From: Epithemia pelagica | Lineage: Eukaryota > Bacillariophyta > Bacillariophyceae > Surirellales > Surirellaceae | Direction: 5' to 3' | NCBI GenBank assembly: GCA_946965045.2 | Contig: OX337230.1 | Location: 372,001-436,000, forward strand | Length of the DNA: 64,000 nt | Shown here: positions 30,877-41,582 of the stretch, piece after piece | Numbering within the stretch: position 1 is the stretch's first letter | How the letters are laid out: each line of letters opens with the position of its first letter | Notes under the pieces: model-generated | The model's input: only the letters and a program-made list of their open reading frames with translations | What the model was told of the DNA's origin: nothing | The model's database searches: none | Program-made: the position numbers and the translations under genes

Positions 30877-33800
30877 TACGACTCTTAAGGGAGAAGATAA
30901 CCAAGACAATGTCTCGGACACAGACCTATTCGACCACATCATATTTACTGTCTGCCAATTCTTCACCAAAGAAAGGGCCGACTACTTAATGAAGTGGATG
31001 AAATACCATGGTTTTGAGAACATTACCCATGATATCTCGTATATGCAAACTAATACCGAGGAATCCATGAAGGAACTGACACAATACAAGGTCAACAAAC
31101 AGACACATGATCTACAAGGCCCCACAAGACAGCAGATCAAGCTCTTGGCTTATTGGGCCACATACAAGACCAATGAAATTCAAGACGAGCTATCCAATAG
31201 CGACTGGATGAACCTAACGAGGAAAGAGTTCAACACTTGGAGGATCAACACAGATTTCTCTAAGGGACCACCTAGCCAAGTCCCAGTCTCGCCAATGAAG
31301 TCACCGTCATCTGTGAAATCTGTCAGCACAGTTACTGCCGCATCCCAATCTCAACAAGACCTTACAGCATTCAGAAAGGGAACTAAGCGTGACGCAACTG
31401 CATATGAGGTATTCAAGGATGAACGATACTACGATTCATTCTGGCGTGTATTCAAGACTACAGCTAAGGCTCAAGGCCTATCCAACGTTCTGAATTTCAA
31501 ATACACACCACCCCATGATGATGAGTATGCCGAAGAACTTTTTCAAGAGCAACAAGTATTTCTTTACTCCGTTCTTGTCCGTATCATTCAGACTGACCAA
31601 GGTCGAGCCTATGTACGTGAACATGAACATGATGAAGATGCGCGTGCCGTATTGCAGAAGTTACACTCTTTGCATACCGAATCCGACCTAGCAAAGCGAG
31701 AGGTCCTCCGCTTAACCAACTACATTTCCAATCTACGTCTTGACGACACATGGCGCGGAACAACACGTCAATTTCTTCTACACTTTCAAGAGCAGCTACG
31801 TTTGCTAGACAATTTAGTGACATTGTCTGATCGCATCCCTGATCATACCAGGATGACCTTCCTCATGCAAGCTGTAGAAAAGGTACCTGATCTCCGCCGA
31901 GTCAAGATCTTGGATAATGTGGTGAACACCAAATCCGGTGCAAAATCCCTTTGCTATCAATCATACTTCCGTCTCCTTCTAGACGCAGCTTATGACCATG
32001 ATCAAGCAACCCAGTCATCTGTTCATAGTCGCCGTCGACATGTCAAACAACATGAATCACTATATGGCCAAGATACAGATGCTGACATAACCTCACAAGA
32101 TGATATGGAGTATCATGTCCACAACACCAAAGCGACATCTGAATCTCCATCCTCTTCGTCCAAGGTTAGTCTACCGCGTGACCTATGGTTCAAACTTTCT
32201 GAAGAAGATCGCAAGTTGATCATTGAGTATAACAAGATGATTCAAGCACCTTCATCAACAACACCGAGGACAGTGCAAACACATGCCCTCGACATTGATC
32301 CGGAACCTGATCCTGACCCCAACCAAGTTGCATCTGATGACGACTCACCTGGCGTAGTCCCTGAGCATTCAGATGATTCAGATCCGGTTACACAATTTAT
32401 CAACCAAGCCATGACGACTGATATCAATCACCCGGCAACTGACCTGACTAGTGTTCTTTCTAACGCCAAGTCCAAGACGAGCAAGAAGGTTACTTTCAAA
32501 GCCAACATGCATAAACAAGCAGGACATGTTCCACGCTATTTGTTTTCCAGGAAATCTACTTTACCAGGGAATCAATTGATTGACCGTGGTGCTAATGGAG
32601 GACTTGCTGGTTCTGACATGCGCATCCTTTCTAAGACTGGCCGCCATATCACTATTGTGGGTATTGATAACCATGAACTTACTGGACTTCCTGTCGTCAC
32701 ATGTGCCGCAAAGTTTGAGACCAATGATGGACCTATTGTCGGCATCTTCAATGAATATGCTTATTATGGGAAGGGCTTATCTATCCATGCTCCTGGTCAA
32801 TTCGAGCATTTCGGACTTGCTGTTGATGAACGATCTCTTAAAGTTGATGGTAAACAACGCATCACTACACTTGATGGTCGTGCCATACCCCTTCACATCA
32901 AGGATGGGTTAGCCTACATCCACTCCTTGGGTATCCCCAGCGACGATGACATGGATACCTTACCTCAGATCATCTTCACGTCACCCGACACATGGGATCC
33001 TGGTGTTCTGGACCATTCGTATTCTCCCACACCCTCTGACAATGATCCTGATTGGAAACACGTCAACACTGATGGTAGTATGTCGAACCATCCATATGAC
33101 AACTATGGGGAGTACACTGATCGTGTTGTTTGTAACCTCAATCTCCTTTTGGATCTCCCATACGATCATGGACCTGACGACGCACCCTTCTTTTCTATCT
33201 ATGCTGACGCAGAAGGTAATGATCCTACACTTCATGCCTCTGTCCACCGTCGTTACCAGGAAGCGTATGACTGGAAGAAGTTCCGTCCATTCTTTGGTTG
33301 GCAATCTGAAGATGTTATTGCCGATACGTTCAAGCACACTACACGTAATGGTAGCATTACTTTTGACCACGACACCCTCAAGAAACATTTCAAGGCTCGC
33401 AATCCGGTCCTTAATATACCTCGACGCCATGAACCCGTTGCTACTGACTCGGTTTTCTCCGACACTCCTGCTGTTGACCATGGCGGTAAAGTCGCACAAA
33501 TCTTTGTTGGTCGAGATACTCTGGTTACTGATATCTATGGGATCAAGTCAACCAAACAGTTTGTCAATACTCTTCAGGACAACATCCGGTTTCGTGGTGC
33601 CATGGAGACTCTTATCAGTGATGGTGGTTCATCTCTCATCTCTCAAAAGGTTAAAGACATTCTTCGCACTTTGCTTATTGGGGAGTATCGATCCGAACCT
33701 TATCATCAACACCAGAATAAGGCTGAAAACCGTTACCAGACCGTTAAACGTATGACCAACGCTCTCATGAATGCCACTGGTTGCCCTGCCAACACCTGGC

Positions 33801-36538
33801 TTCTTTGCCTTGAGTATGTCTGTGACTTATTGAACCATACGTCATCACCCACCCACTCCGGTCGCACTCCTCTTGAGGCTCTCTCCGGACGCCCACCCGA
33901 CATTACTCATCTCTTGTTCTTTCCTTTCTGGGATGAGGTTTACTACCGTGTCGACCCCGCTGAACCCAATTCCGGTTCATATCCATCTTCTTCTGACGAG
34001 AAACTTGGCCACTGGGTTGGTTTTGCTCACAACGTTGGTGATTCTTTTACTTGGAAGATTCTCACCCAGGATAACCAGATCATCTACCGTTCTGCCGTTC
34101 GCCGTGTTGAATCCACTACACCTAACCTACGTGTGGATCGACCTTCAGGGGAGGATTCGTTTGAGAAGGATGACAATGATAAGCAAGCTGACACTGTCTT
34201 CATTCGCAGTGATAGTGAAGATCCATCCAAACCAATGCCCACGATCGATTTTGACGACATGATAGGACGCACATTCCTATGCGACACAGAAGAAAATGGG
34301 GAGCGACACCGTGCACGTGTCATCAAACGAGTCATTGATCTTAATGAAGAAGCAACGAAACAGGAAGAACGTGTCAAGTACATCTACCGAAAGACAAATT
34401 CTGATGTTGATGAGATGATATCCTATAATCAACTCATGGAGTATATCGAACGAGATAACCAAGCTCAAACCTCTGGAGATAATCTTTTCAGGTTCAGGGA
34501 CGTCATTGCCCATCAAGGCCCACTGAACACAACTGATCCAGATTACAAGGGGAGCAAATATAATTTGCTTGTTGATTGGGAAACTGGGGAGACTACCTAT
34601 GAACCTTTATCACTCATCGCCAATGATGATCCGATCACTGTAGCAATTTATGGAAAGAAACATGATTTACTCAACGAACCTGGATGGAAGCATTTGAAAC
34701 GTTATGTCAAAACAAGCAAACGTCTCATTCGAGCAGCCAAACAGTCAAGGATTAAACAAGTTCACCATTCCGTCAAGTATAAGTTTGGATTCCAAGTACC
34801 ACGCAATTATGAGGAAGCTGTCGCTCTTGATAAACAACATGGCAACACAAAGTGGCAGGATGCAACAGAATTAGAATTGTCACAGATCCAGTCCTACAAG
34901 ACATTCAAGGATTTTGGGAAAGCCATCTTCATTAAAGGGAAAGTATCCAATGCACCTGAAGGATATCATAAGATACGTGTACATCTTGTCTTTGACGTAA
35001 AACATGATGGACGACATAAAGCAAGACTTGTCGCAGATGGACATCTCACGAAAGAACCTGTTGAGACAATCTATTCAGGTGTTGTTTCCATTCGCAACCT
35101 CCGCATTGCCTTATTCCTGGGTACTTTGAATGACTTGGAAATATGGGGAGCAGATATTGGAAATGCATATCTGGAAGCCTTGACAGGGGAGAAAATTTTC
35201 ATTGTCGCAGGACCTGAATTCAAGGAATTAGAAGGTCACATCCTGATTATATACAAGGCACTTTATGGATTGAAGTCATCAGGCGCACGCTGGCATGATG
35301 TCTTATTCGATGTTTTGACAGACATGGGATTTTCACCAAGCAAAGCAGATCTGGATATCTGGATGAGGAAAGCACCTGGAGAAGACTGTTACGAATACAT
35401 TGCCGTATACGTTGATGACTTAGCCATTATTTCTACTGATCCTGGGAATATCTGCAAGATCCTAAAGGAGAAATACAACTTCAAACTCAAAGGAGATGGA
35501 CCTATTGATTTCCATTTGGGATGTTGTTACACCAAGGATTCTGATGGAACATTAGTAGCAGATCCAAGACGCTACATTGGTAAGATGATGGACACTTTCG
35601 AACGAATCTTCAAGGAGAAACCCAAGAAAGCCAAAACACCTCTTATTGGTGGAGACCATCCTGAATTGGATGATTCTGAGCTCCTTGATGAAGAAGGTAC
35701 TAGCCATTTCCAAACTCTGATTGGACAACTCCAATGGGTGATCACTATTGGTCGTTTCGACGTCTTCACCGCTACAATGACGCTATCACGCTTTCGCGCT
35801 GCTCCGAGGAAAGGACATCTTGATAGAGCCAAGCGTATCTATGGATACCTTGCACATCTCCCAGAAGGCGCAATCAGATTTAGGATTGGAGAGCCTGATT
35901 ATTCAAGTCTTCCTACCCAAGAATTTGATTGGACTCGCACTGTCTATTCGAATGCAAGTGAACGTATTCCTGAAGACTGCCCAACACCTCTTGGCCGCTA
36001 TGTTACCACAACTCATTATGTTGATGCCAATCTCATGCATGACATAGTCACTGGTAAATCCGTCACTGCTGTTCTACATTTGTTGAACGGAACACCTATT
36101 GACTGGTACAGCAAGAGACAGAGCACGGTGGAAACTGCTACCTATGGATCCGAGTTTGTGGCTGCAAGGACAGCAATAGATCAGATTACAGAATTACGAC
36201 ATTCTCTCCGCTACCTTGGAGTACCTATCCGAGAGCAAAGTTACATGTACGGAGATAACAGATCCGTTGTGCTCAATGCAACCGTTCCTCATTCCATACT
36301 ATCCAAGAGACACCATCTTCTGTCATACCACCGAGTTCGTGAAGCCATCGCAGCAAAGTATGTTGCATTCTACTGGAAAGATGGAAAGACCAACCCTGCC
36401 GATATCCTTAGCAAACATTGGGATTTCGTATCTATTTGGCCCATGCTCAAGCCATTGCTGTTTTGGAAAGGAGAAGTTCAAGATCTCAACAAATCCAATG
36501 ATGACAAGGCTGAAACGACGAGCTGTGGGGAGTGTTAG
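30851..36538 (+). CDS. Element B gag-pol polyprotein (Ty1/copia)
   Basis: 1895 residues in one frame from ATG 30851. Gag occupies about residues 1-500 and has no CCHC knuckle. The protease motif is LIDRGANGGLAGSDM (Asp578), with Arg where Ser/Thr is usual. The integrase core has Asp866 (ATDSVF), Asp924 (ISDGGSS) and Glu959 (NKAENRY), the D-58-D-35-E spacing of copia; the HHCC finger expected upstream is not seen. RT carries FDVKHDGRHKARLVADG, LYGLKSSGARWHD and YVDD at 1520-1523. RNase H has WYSKRQSTVET, YGSEF, DNRSVV and a closing KTNPADILSKHWD. The stop TAG overlaps the first bases of the 3' LTR, after a polypurine tract. No frameshift or stop breaks the frame, so it may encode an active element. 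Confidence 0.96.
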   Translation: MDPQSPKTPTTLKGEDNQDNVSDTDLFDHIIFTVCQFFTKERADYLMKWMKYHGFENITHDISYMQTNTEESMKELTQYKVNKQTHDLQGPTRQQIKLLAYWATYKTNEIQDELSNSDWMNLTRKEFNTWRINTDFSKGPPSQVPVSPMKSPSSVKSVSTVTAASQSQQDLTAFRKGTKRDATAYEVFKDERYYDSFWRVFKTTAKAQGLSNVLNFKYTPPHDDEYAEELFQEQQVFLYSVLVRIIQTDQGRAYVREHEHDEDARAVLQKLHSLHTESDLAKREVLRLTNYISNLRLDDTWRGTTRQFLLHFQEQLRLLDNLVTLSDRIPDHTRMTFLMQAVEKVPDLRRVKILDNVVNTKSGAKSLCYQSYFRLLLDAAYDHDQATQSSVHSRRRHVKQHESLYGQDTDADITSQDDMEYHVHNTKATSESPSSSSKVSLPRDLWFKLSEEDRKLIIEYNKMIQAPSSTTPRTVQTHALDIDPEPDPDPNQVASDDDSPGVVPEHSDDSDPVTQFINQAMTTDINHPATDLTSVLSNAKSKTSKKVTFKANMHKQAGHVPRYLFSRKSTLPGNQLIDRGANGGLAGSDMRILSKTGRHITIVGIDNHELTGLPVVTCAAKFETNDGPIVGIFNEYAYYGKGLSIHAPGQFEHFGLAVDERSLKVDGKQRITTLDGRAIPLHIKDGLAYIHSLGIPSDDDMDTLPQIIFTSPDTWDPGVLDHSYSPTPSDNDPDWKHVNTDGSMSNHPYDNYGEYTDRVVCNLNLLLDLPYDHGPDDAPFFSIYADAEGNDPTLHASVHRRYQEAYDWKKFRPFFGWQSEDVIADTFKHTTRNGSITFDHDTLKKHFKARNPVLNIPRRHEPVATDSVFSDTPAVDHGGKVAQIFVGRDTLVTDIYGIKSTKQFVNTLQDNIRFRGAMETLISDGGSSLISQKVKDILRTLLIGEYRSEPYHQHQNKAENRYQTVKRMTNALMNATGCPANTWLLCLEYVCDLLNHTSSPTHSGRTPLEALSGRPPDITHLLFFPFWDEVYYRVDPAEPNSGSYPSSSDEKLGHWVGFAHNVGDSFTWKILTQDNQIIYRSAVRRVESTTPNLRVDRPSGEDSFEKDDNDKQADTVFIRSDSEDPSKPMPTIDFDDMIGRTFLCDTEENGERHRARVIKRVIDLNEEATKQEERVKYIYRKTNSDVDEMISYNQLMEYIERDNQAQTSGDNLFRFRDVIAHQGPLNTTDPDYKGSKYNLLVDWETGETTYEPLSLIANDDPITVAIYGKKHDLLNEPGWKHLKRYVKTSKRLIRAAKQSRIKQVHHSVKYKFGFQVPRNYEEAVALDKQHGNTKWQDATELELSQIQSYKTFKDFGKAIFIKGKVSNAPEGYHKIRVHLVFDVKHDGRHKARLVADGHLTKEPVETIYSGVVSIRNLRIALFLGTLNDLEIWGADIGNAYLEALTGEKIFIVAGPEFKELEGHILIIYKALYGLKSSGARWHDVLFDVLTDMGFSPSKADLDIWMRKAPGEDCYEYIAVYVDDLAIISTDPGNICKILKEKYNFKLKGDGPIDFHLGCCYTKDSDGTLVADPRRYIGKMMDTFERIFKEKPKKAKTPLIGGDHPELDDSELLDEEGTSHFQTLIGQLQWVITIGRFDVFTATMTLSRFRAAPRKGHLDRAKRIYGYLAHLPEGAIRFRIGEPDYSSLPTQEFDWTRTVYSNASERIPEDCPTPLGRYVTTTHYVDANLMHDIVTGKSVTAVLHLLNGTPIDWYSKRQSTVETATYGSEFVAARTAIDQITELRHSLRYLGVPIREQSYMYGDNRSVVLNATVPHSILSKRHHLLSYHRVREAIAAKYVAFYWKDGKTNPADILSKHWDFVSIWPMLKPLLFWKGEVQDLNKSNDDKAETTSCGEC

Positions 36539-37315
36539 AATTCTCACCGTCTATGGTGGCTAGATTCTACATCTCATCGATTCCCCATGTCACATAGCCT
36601 CGTGCTATCGCATCATGCCATCTAGCTTCGAGCTATGTTTCCTAGCTTTGCGCTATATCGACCTATATTTCTTCGCAAATCATGAAAAGTGAGAATAGAT
36701 TGACGAACTCACTCTCAAGACTAAACTGGGTCGTGCGGTATTACAACGGACGTAAATTTGGCCGTTGCTCGGACATTATACTAACGCCCTAAGCGTACGC
36801 GCCCGAAATCATCGAGCGCGCCCAAGCGACATCCGAGCGCTATCGGAATCTATCCGACCCAACGGTCTAAGTATCCCAAGCACGACACACGATCACGCGA
36901 GACCATATTTCCATTCCCACAATCTCCAAATTGTCAACAAGCTGCGCGCCATGAAAACAACTATGCCAACCCAAAGCAAGAGCTGTTGACCCTGTATATG
37001 TTATCCGCCCACATATACATGTCATATACATCACATGAATCAACTCCAACTATTCCAAACCTGTTGCCGCCAAGAACCTATGACACATGACCCTTGGCAG
37101 GACCGAACATTTCACGTAGACCTATCGTAGTAATCAACACACAATCTAACAATATCACCATTTATCACATCTTCTTTTGTGTCCCGACTATCCTTCTGAT
37201 AGACTTCGACTTGCTTGCTTCTCTGACCCTGAGAAGCTTGTATCGGTTGGTGACCTACCTGATTGTCTGCTCTACCGAGCATCAATGCCCCTACGATTCA
37301 GAAAGAATTGTAACA
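36533..37315 (+). repeat. 3' LTR of element B
   Basis: 783 bp, identical to 29370-30152 apart from one substitution noticed near 36649. Preceded by the polypurine tract GTGGGGAG and followed by target copy GTGCG (37316-37320). Confidence 0.96.
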
Positions 37316-40300
37316 GTGCGAGGTACTTGGAAACCAAACTTGTACTTGATAGAGCGACGAACTTGTTTGATCCTGGATTGTTTAGCTGCTCGAATGAGTC
37401 TTTTGCTTGTCTTGACGTATCGCTTGAGATGTTTCCATCCAGGTAGATCCAGCAAACCATTTTTCTTGGCATAGATGGCGACTGTGATGGGGTCATCATT
37501 TGCAATAAGAGATAGAGGTTCGTATGTCGTCTCCCCAGTCTCCCAATCAACAAGGACATTATATTTACTCCCTTTATAGTCTGGGTCGCTTGAGTTCAAA
37601 GGTCCTTGGTGTGCAATAACGTCTCTGAATCGGAAGAGACTATCCCCTGTCGTTTGGGCTTGATTATCCCTTTCAATGTATTCCATGAGCTGGTTGTAGG
37701 AGATCATCTCATCAACATTGGAGTTAGACTTGCGAAAGATATATTTGAGTCGATCTTCTTGTTTGGTTGCATCTTGTTCCAGGTCGACAACTCGTTTGAT
37801 TACTCGTGCTCGGTGGCGCTCCCCATTCTCTTCAGTGTCACAAAGGAATGTGCGTCCAACTAAATCGTCGTAGTCAATTGTTGGCATAGGTGTGGATGGG
37901 TCTTCACTTCTGCTGCGAATAAAGACAGTGTCACCTTGCTTGTCAGTGGGTTTATGCGGCGACTCCTCCCCTGAAGAGATATCCACACGAAGGTTGGGGG
38001 TAGTGGAGGCAACGCGACGGACAGCGGAACGGTAGATGATGACGTTGTCGGCAGTGAGGATCTTCCAAGTAAAGGCATCACCAACATTGTGGGCAAAACC
38101 AACCCAGTGGCCAATCTTCTCGTCGGGAGACGAAGGGTAAGAACCGGAGGTAGGTTCAGAAGGGTCGACACGATAGTAGACCTCATCCCAGAAAGGAAAG
38201 AAAAGGAGATGGGTAATGTCGGGTGGGGTACCGGTAAGAGCCTCAAGAGGGGTGCGGCCAGAGTGGGTGGGAGAGGAAGTGTGATTGAGGAGGTCACACA
38301 CATATTCTAAACAAAGTAACCATGCAGAAGCAGGGCAACCAGAGGCATTCATGATAGCATTGGTCATACGCTTAACGGTCTGGTAGCGGTTCTCAGCTTT
38401 GTTCTGGTGTTGATGATAGGGCTCGGAACGGTATTCACCAATCAGAAGGGTGCGAAGAATATCCTTGACCTTGTGGGAAATAAGTGACGAACCACCATCA
38501 CTGATCAAAGTCTCCATGACACCACGTGTACGAATGTTATCCTGGAGGGTATTGACAAATTGCTTGGTAGACTTGATACCATAAATGTCAGTAACCAAAG
38601 TATCACGACCAACAAAAATCTGAGCAATCTTGCCACCATGGTTAACAGCCGGGGTGTCGGAGAAGATGGAGTCAGTGGCAACGGGTTCATGCCGTCGTGG
38701 TAGGTTAAGGATAGGATTCCGGGCCTTAAAGTGTTTCTTCAAGGTATCCTGGTCAAAGGAAATGTGTCCATGACGAGTTGTATGCTTGAACGTATCGGCG
38801 ATTACGTCTTCCGATTGCCACCCAAAGAAAGGGCGAAATTTCTTCCAGTCGTATTGTTCCTTGTAGAGTTTGTGGACAGACGCATGAAGTGTGGGGTCGT
38901 TGCCATCTTGATCAGCATAGATGGAAAAGAAGGAAGGTGTATCGGGGCCATGATCATATGGGAGATCAAGGAGGAGATTCAAAGTGCATACAATGCGATC
39001 GGTATACTCCCCATATTGGTCATAGGGGTACGTTTCCATACTACCATCAGTCTCCACAGATGTCCAGTTCGGTGCAGGGTCTTGATGGGGGTCTGGATGG
39101 GTATGGTCAAGTACAGAAGGATCCCAGATATGGGGTGAAGTGAACACAATATGCGGATATTTATCCATATCGTCATCAGAAGGGATTCCCAGAGATTGAA
39201 TGTATGCGAGGCCATCCTTGATTCGTAAGGGCAATGCACGTCCATCAAGGGTAGTAATGCGTTGTTTGCCATCAACCTTGACGGATCGTTCGTCGACAGA
39301 TAGGCCGAAATGTTCAAATTGCGCTGGGGCATGGATAGATAAACCCTTTCCATAATGGGCATACTCATTGAAGATACCAATAATGGGTCCATCACTTGTA
39401 TCAAACTTGGCAGCACAGGTAACAACTGGAAGGCCAGTCAATTCATGATTGTCAATACCTACGATGGTAATATGACGTCCGGTTTTGGCAAGGATACGCA
39501 TGTCAGATCCTGCAAGGCCTCCATTGGCACCTCGATCGATGAGTTGATTACCAGAAAAGGTGGATTTGCGGGAGAATAGATATCGTGACATATGAACCTT
39601 TTGCTTGTGATCGGCAGAAGACTTGAACTTGACTTTAGGACTTGACTTTGTCGTAGAAGTTGACAAGATGTTGCTGAGGTCAGATGCTGGATGATTGATA
39701 TCTGTCGATGCAATAGCCTGGTGTACAAACTGGGTAACCGGATCAGAGGATGTATCGAATGGATCTTGTTCTGGTGCATCTTGATGGGTATCACCAATGT
39801 TGTTGGCATCAGGATCAGGGTCCGGTTCAGGATCAATGTCAAGAGAATGTGTTTGGACCTTGCATGGAGTTGTCGGGGAATCTTGGACGGATTTATTGAA
39901 GTCGACAATGATTTGCCGATCCTCTTCAGAGAGTTTAAACCATACATCTCTTGGAAGGCTGATTTTTGACGAAGTTGGGGACTTTTCGGATTGGATATTC
40001 GTGTTGTTGATCTGGTAGTCAGGAGGCTCCACTGGTTCAAAAGGTTCATCCGACTGAAATTCATGTTGCTTTACATGACGACGGCGGTTAGACGCAGAAG
40101 TTCGGGTAGCTTGGTCATGGTCAAAAGCAGCATCAAGAAGCAGGCGGAAATATGATTGATAACAGAGAGACTTGGCTCCAGATTTTGTGTTGACAACGTT
40201 ATCCAAGATCTTGACTCGTCTTAAATCAGGTACCTTTTCAACAGCTTGCATAAGGAAGGTCATCCTTGTATGGTCATGGATACGATCCGACAGTGGTACA

Positions 40301-41268
40301 AGGTTATCCAGAAGTCGTAGCTGTTCTTGAAAATGTAGGAGAAACTGACGAGTTGTACCACGCCAAGAGTCATCCAGTCGAAGATTCGAAATGTAGCTTG
40401 TTAGGCGTAACACTTCTCGCTTAGCTAGATCAGATTCAGTGTGTAGAACATGGAGTTTCTTCAAGACGGCTCTTGCATCTTCATCGTGTTCATGTTCTCG
40501 AACATATGCTCTTCCTTGGTTGGTTTGGATAATACGTACAAGTACAGAATAGACAAAGACTTGTTGTTCTCGGAAAAGTAACTCTGCGCATTCGTCATCC
40601 TTGGGTACCTTGTAATCGAAATCAAGAACATTCGACAATCCTTGTGCTTTCGCAGTTGATTTGAATACACGCCAAAACGAATCAAAATATCGTTCGTCTT
40701 TGAATGATTCAAATGCTGTTGCATCTCTTTTGGTTCCTTTCTTGAAAGCAGAGAGATCTAACATGGATTGAGATGTTGTAGAGGATGTAGTGGGAGATCG
40801 GGATGATACGGAGTGTGCAGGTGATTTCAGAGGAGAAACTGGGTCTTGGTTCATACCAGACTTGGTAAAGTCGGTGTTGATCCTCCAATCGTCATATTGG
40901 TCCCTCGTGAGGTTCATCCATGTAGCACGGGGTAGTTTTCCATGTTGGAGTTGCCGTTGTTGTAGTAACCAATATGCCATTAGTTTGAGTTGTAATCTTG
41001 TACTTGTCTGTAGGTTGTTGACTTGTTTTCCAACCTTGTATTGCATGAGATCCTTGAGTGTCTCCTCGGGATCAGTTGCAACATGGTCGAGGACATGAAG
41101 GATATGTTCAAAACCATGATGTCGCATCCACTTTTGAAGTGATTGGGCTCGTTCATCATTACAACCAAAGATGCCTTTAGTTATATGGTCGAAGAGATCT
41201 TGATTGGTTATATGACTTGACTTGTCCTCAGAAGGAGTAAACGGTGTCTTGGGTGATTGAGGATCCAT
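37316..41268 (-). pseudogene. Element A gag-pol, 5' part: gag, protease, integrase, start of RT
   Basis: Starts at ATG 41268 and is open to the B insertion, where it breaks inside the codons for GFQVPRT|YEEAV. It has the same layout as B: gag without a CCHC knuckle, protease motif LIDRGANGGLAGSDM again with Asp-Arg-Gly, and integrase D,D35E (ATDSIF, ISDGGSS, NKAENRY) without an HHCC finger. Similarity to B is lowest in gag and highest in integrase and RT. The frame is otherwise undamaged and continues at 29369. As it stands the frame runs a few codons into B's LTR and stops. Confidence 0.93.
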
Positions 41269-41530
41269 GGTGTTATTTGGTTGGTTCGATGTTTATTTAA
41301 TGTGCGGTGTGATGTGGTTTATTTAATGTGTGATGTGATGTGAACCCGGATGTACCACGTGTGCCACGTATGTACCACGTATATGATACCCGGATGTGTG
41401 TTGTGATGTGCGACTCCTGGAAATTTCCGTTGATTCCGACAAATTTTCGCCGAGTTTCAACAAATTTTCGCCGAATTTTCGCGATTTGACGGGAATGTGT
41501 GGCGTGTTGTGCGACCAAGGCTACCCGGAT
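41243..41530 (-). promoter_or_regulatory. Hyperconserved leader between ORF0 and gag-pol (element A)
   Basis: Counterpart of 30590-30876, nearly identical although A and B differ widely elsewhere. It spans most of the gap between the ORF0 stop (41583) and the gag-pol ATG (41268) and includes the first codons of gag. Confidence 0.6.
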
Positions 41531-41582
41531 GTGCGGAACTCGGTCTTGTGTCTGGTTTGGTGTAGAAACTACGTAAAGTTAC

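Larger units (their letters stand above)
29370..37315 (+). mobile_element. Ty1/copia LTR retrotransposon B (complete, plus strand, nested in A)
   Basis: 7946 bp bounded by 783-bp LTRs (29370-30152 and 36533-37315) that differ at a single noticed base (cttcgcgc against ctttgcgc). LTR ends are TG...CA. The target duplication GTGCG lies outside (29365-29369 and 37316-37320), inside element A's polyprotein codons. Internal order: tRNA-Asn-type primer site, ORF0, leader, an uninterrupted 1895-codon gag-pol, polypurine tract. All frames are open and the LTRs are near-identical, so this copy may be active. It is related to A but clearly a different family or subfamily by LTR and protein sequence. 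Confidence 0.96.
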
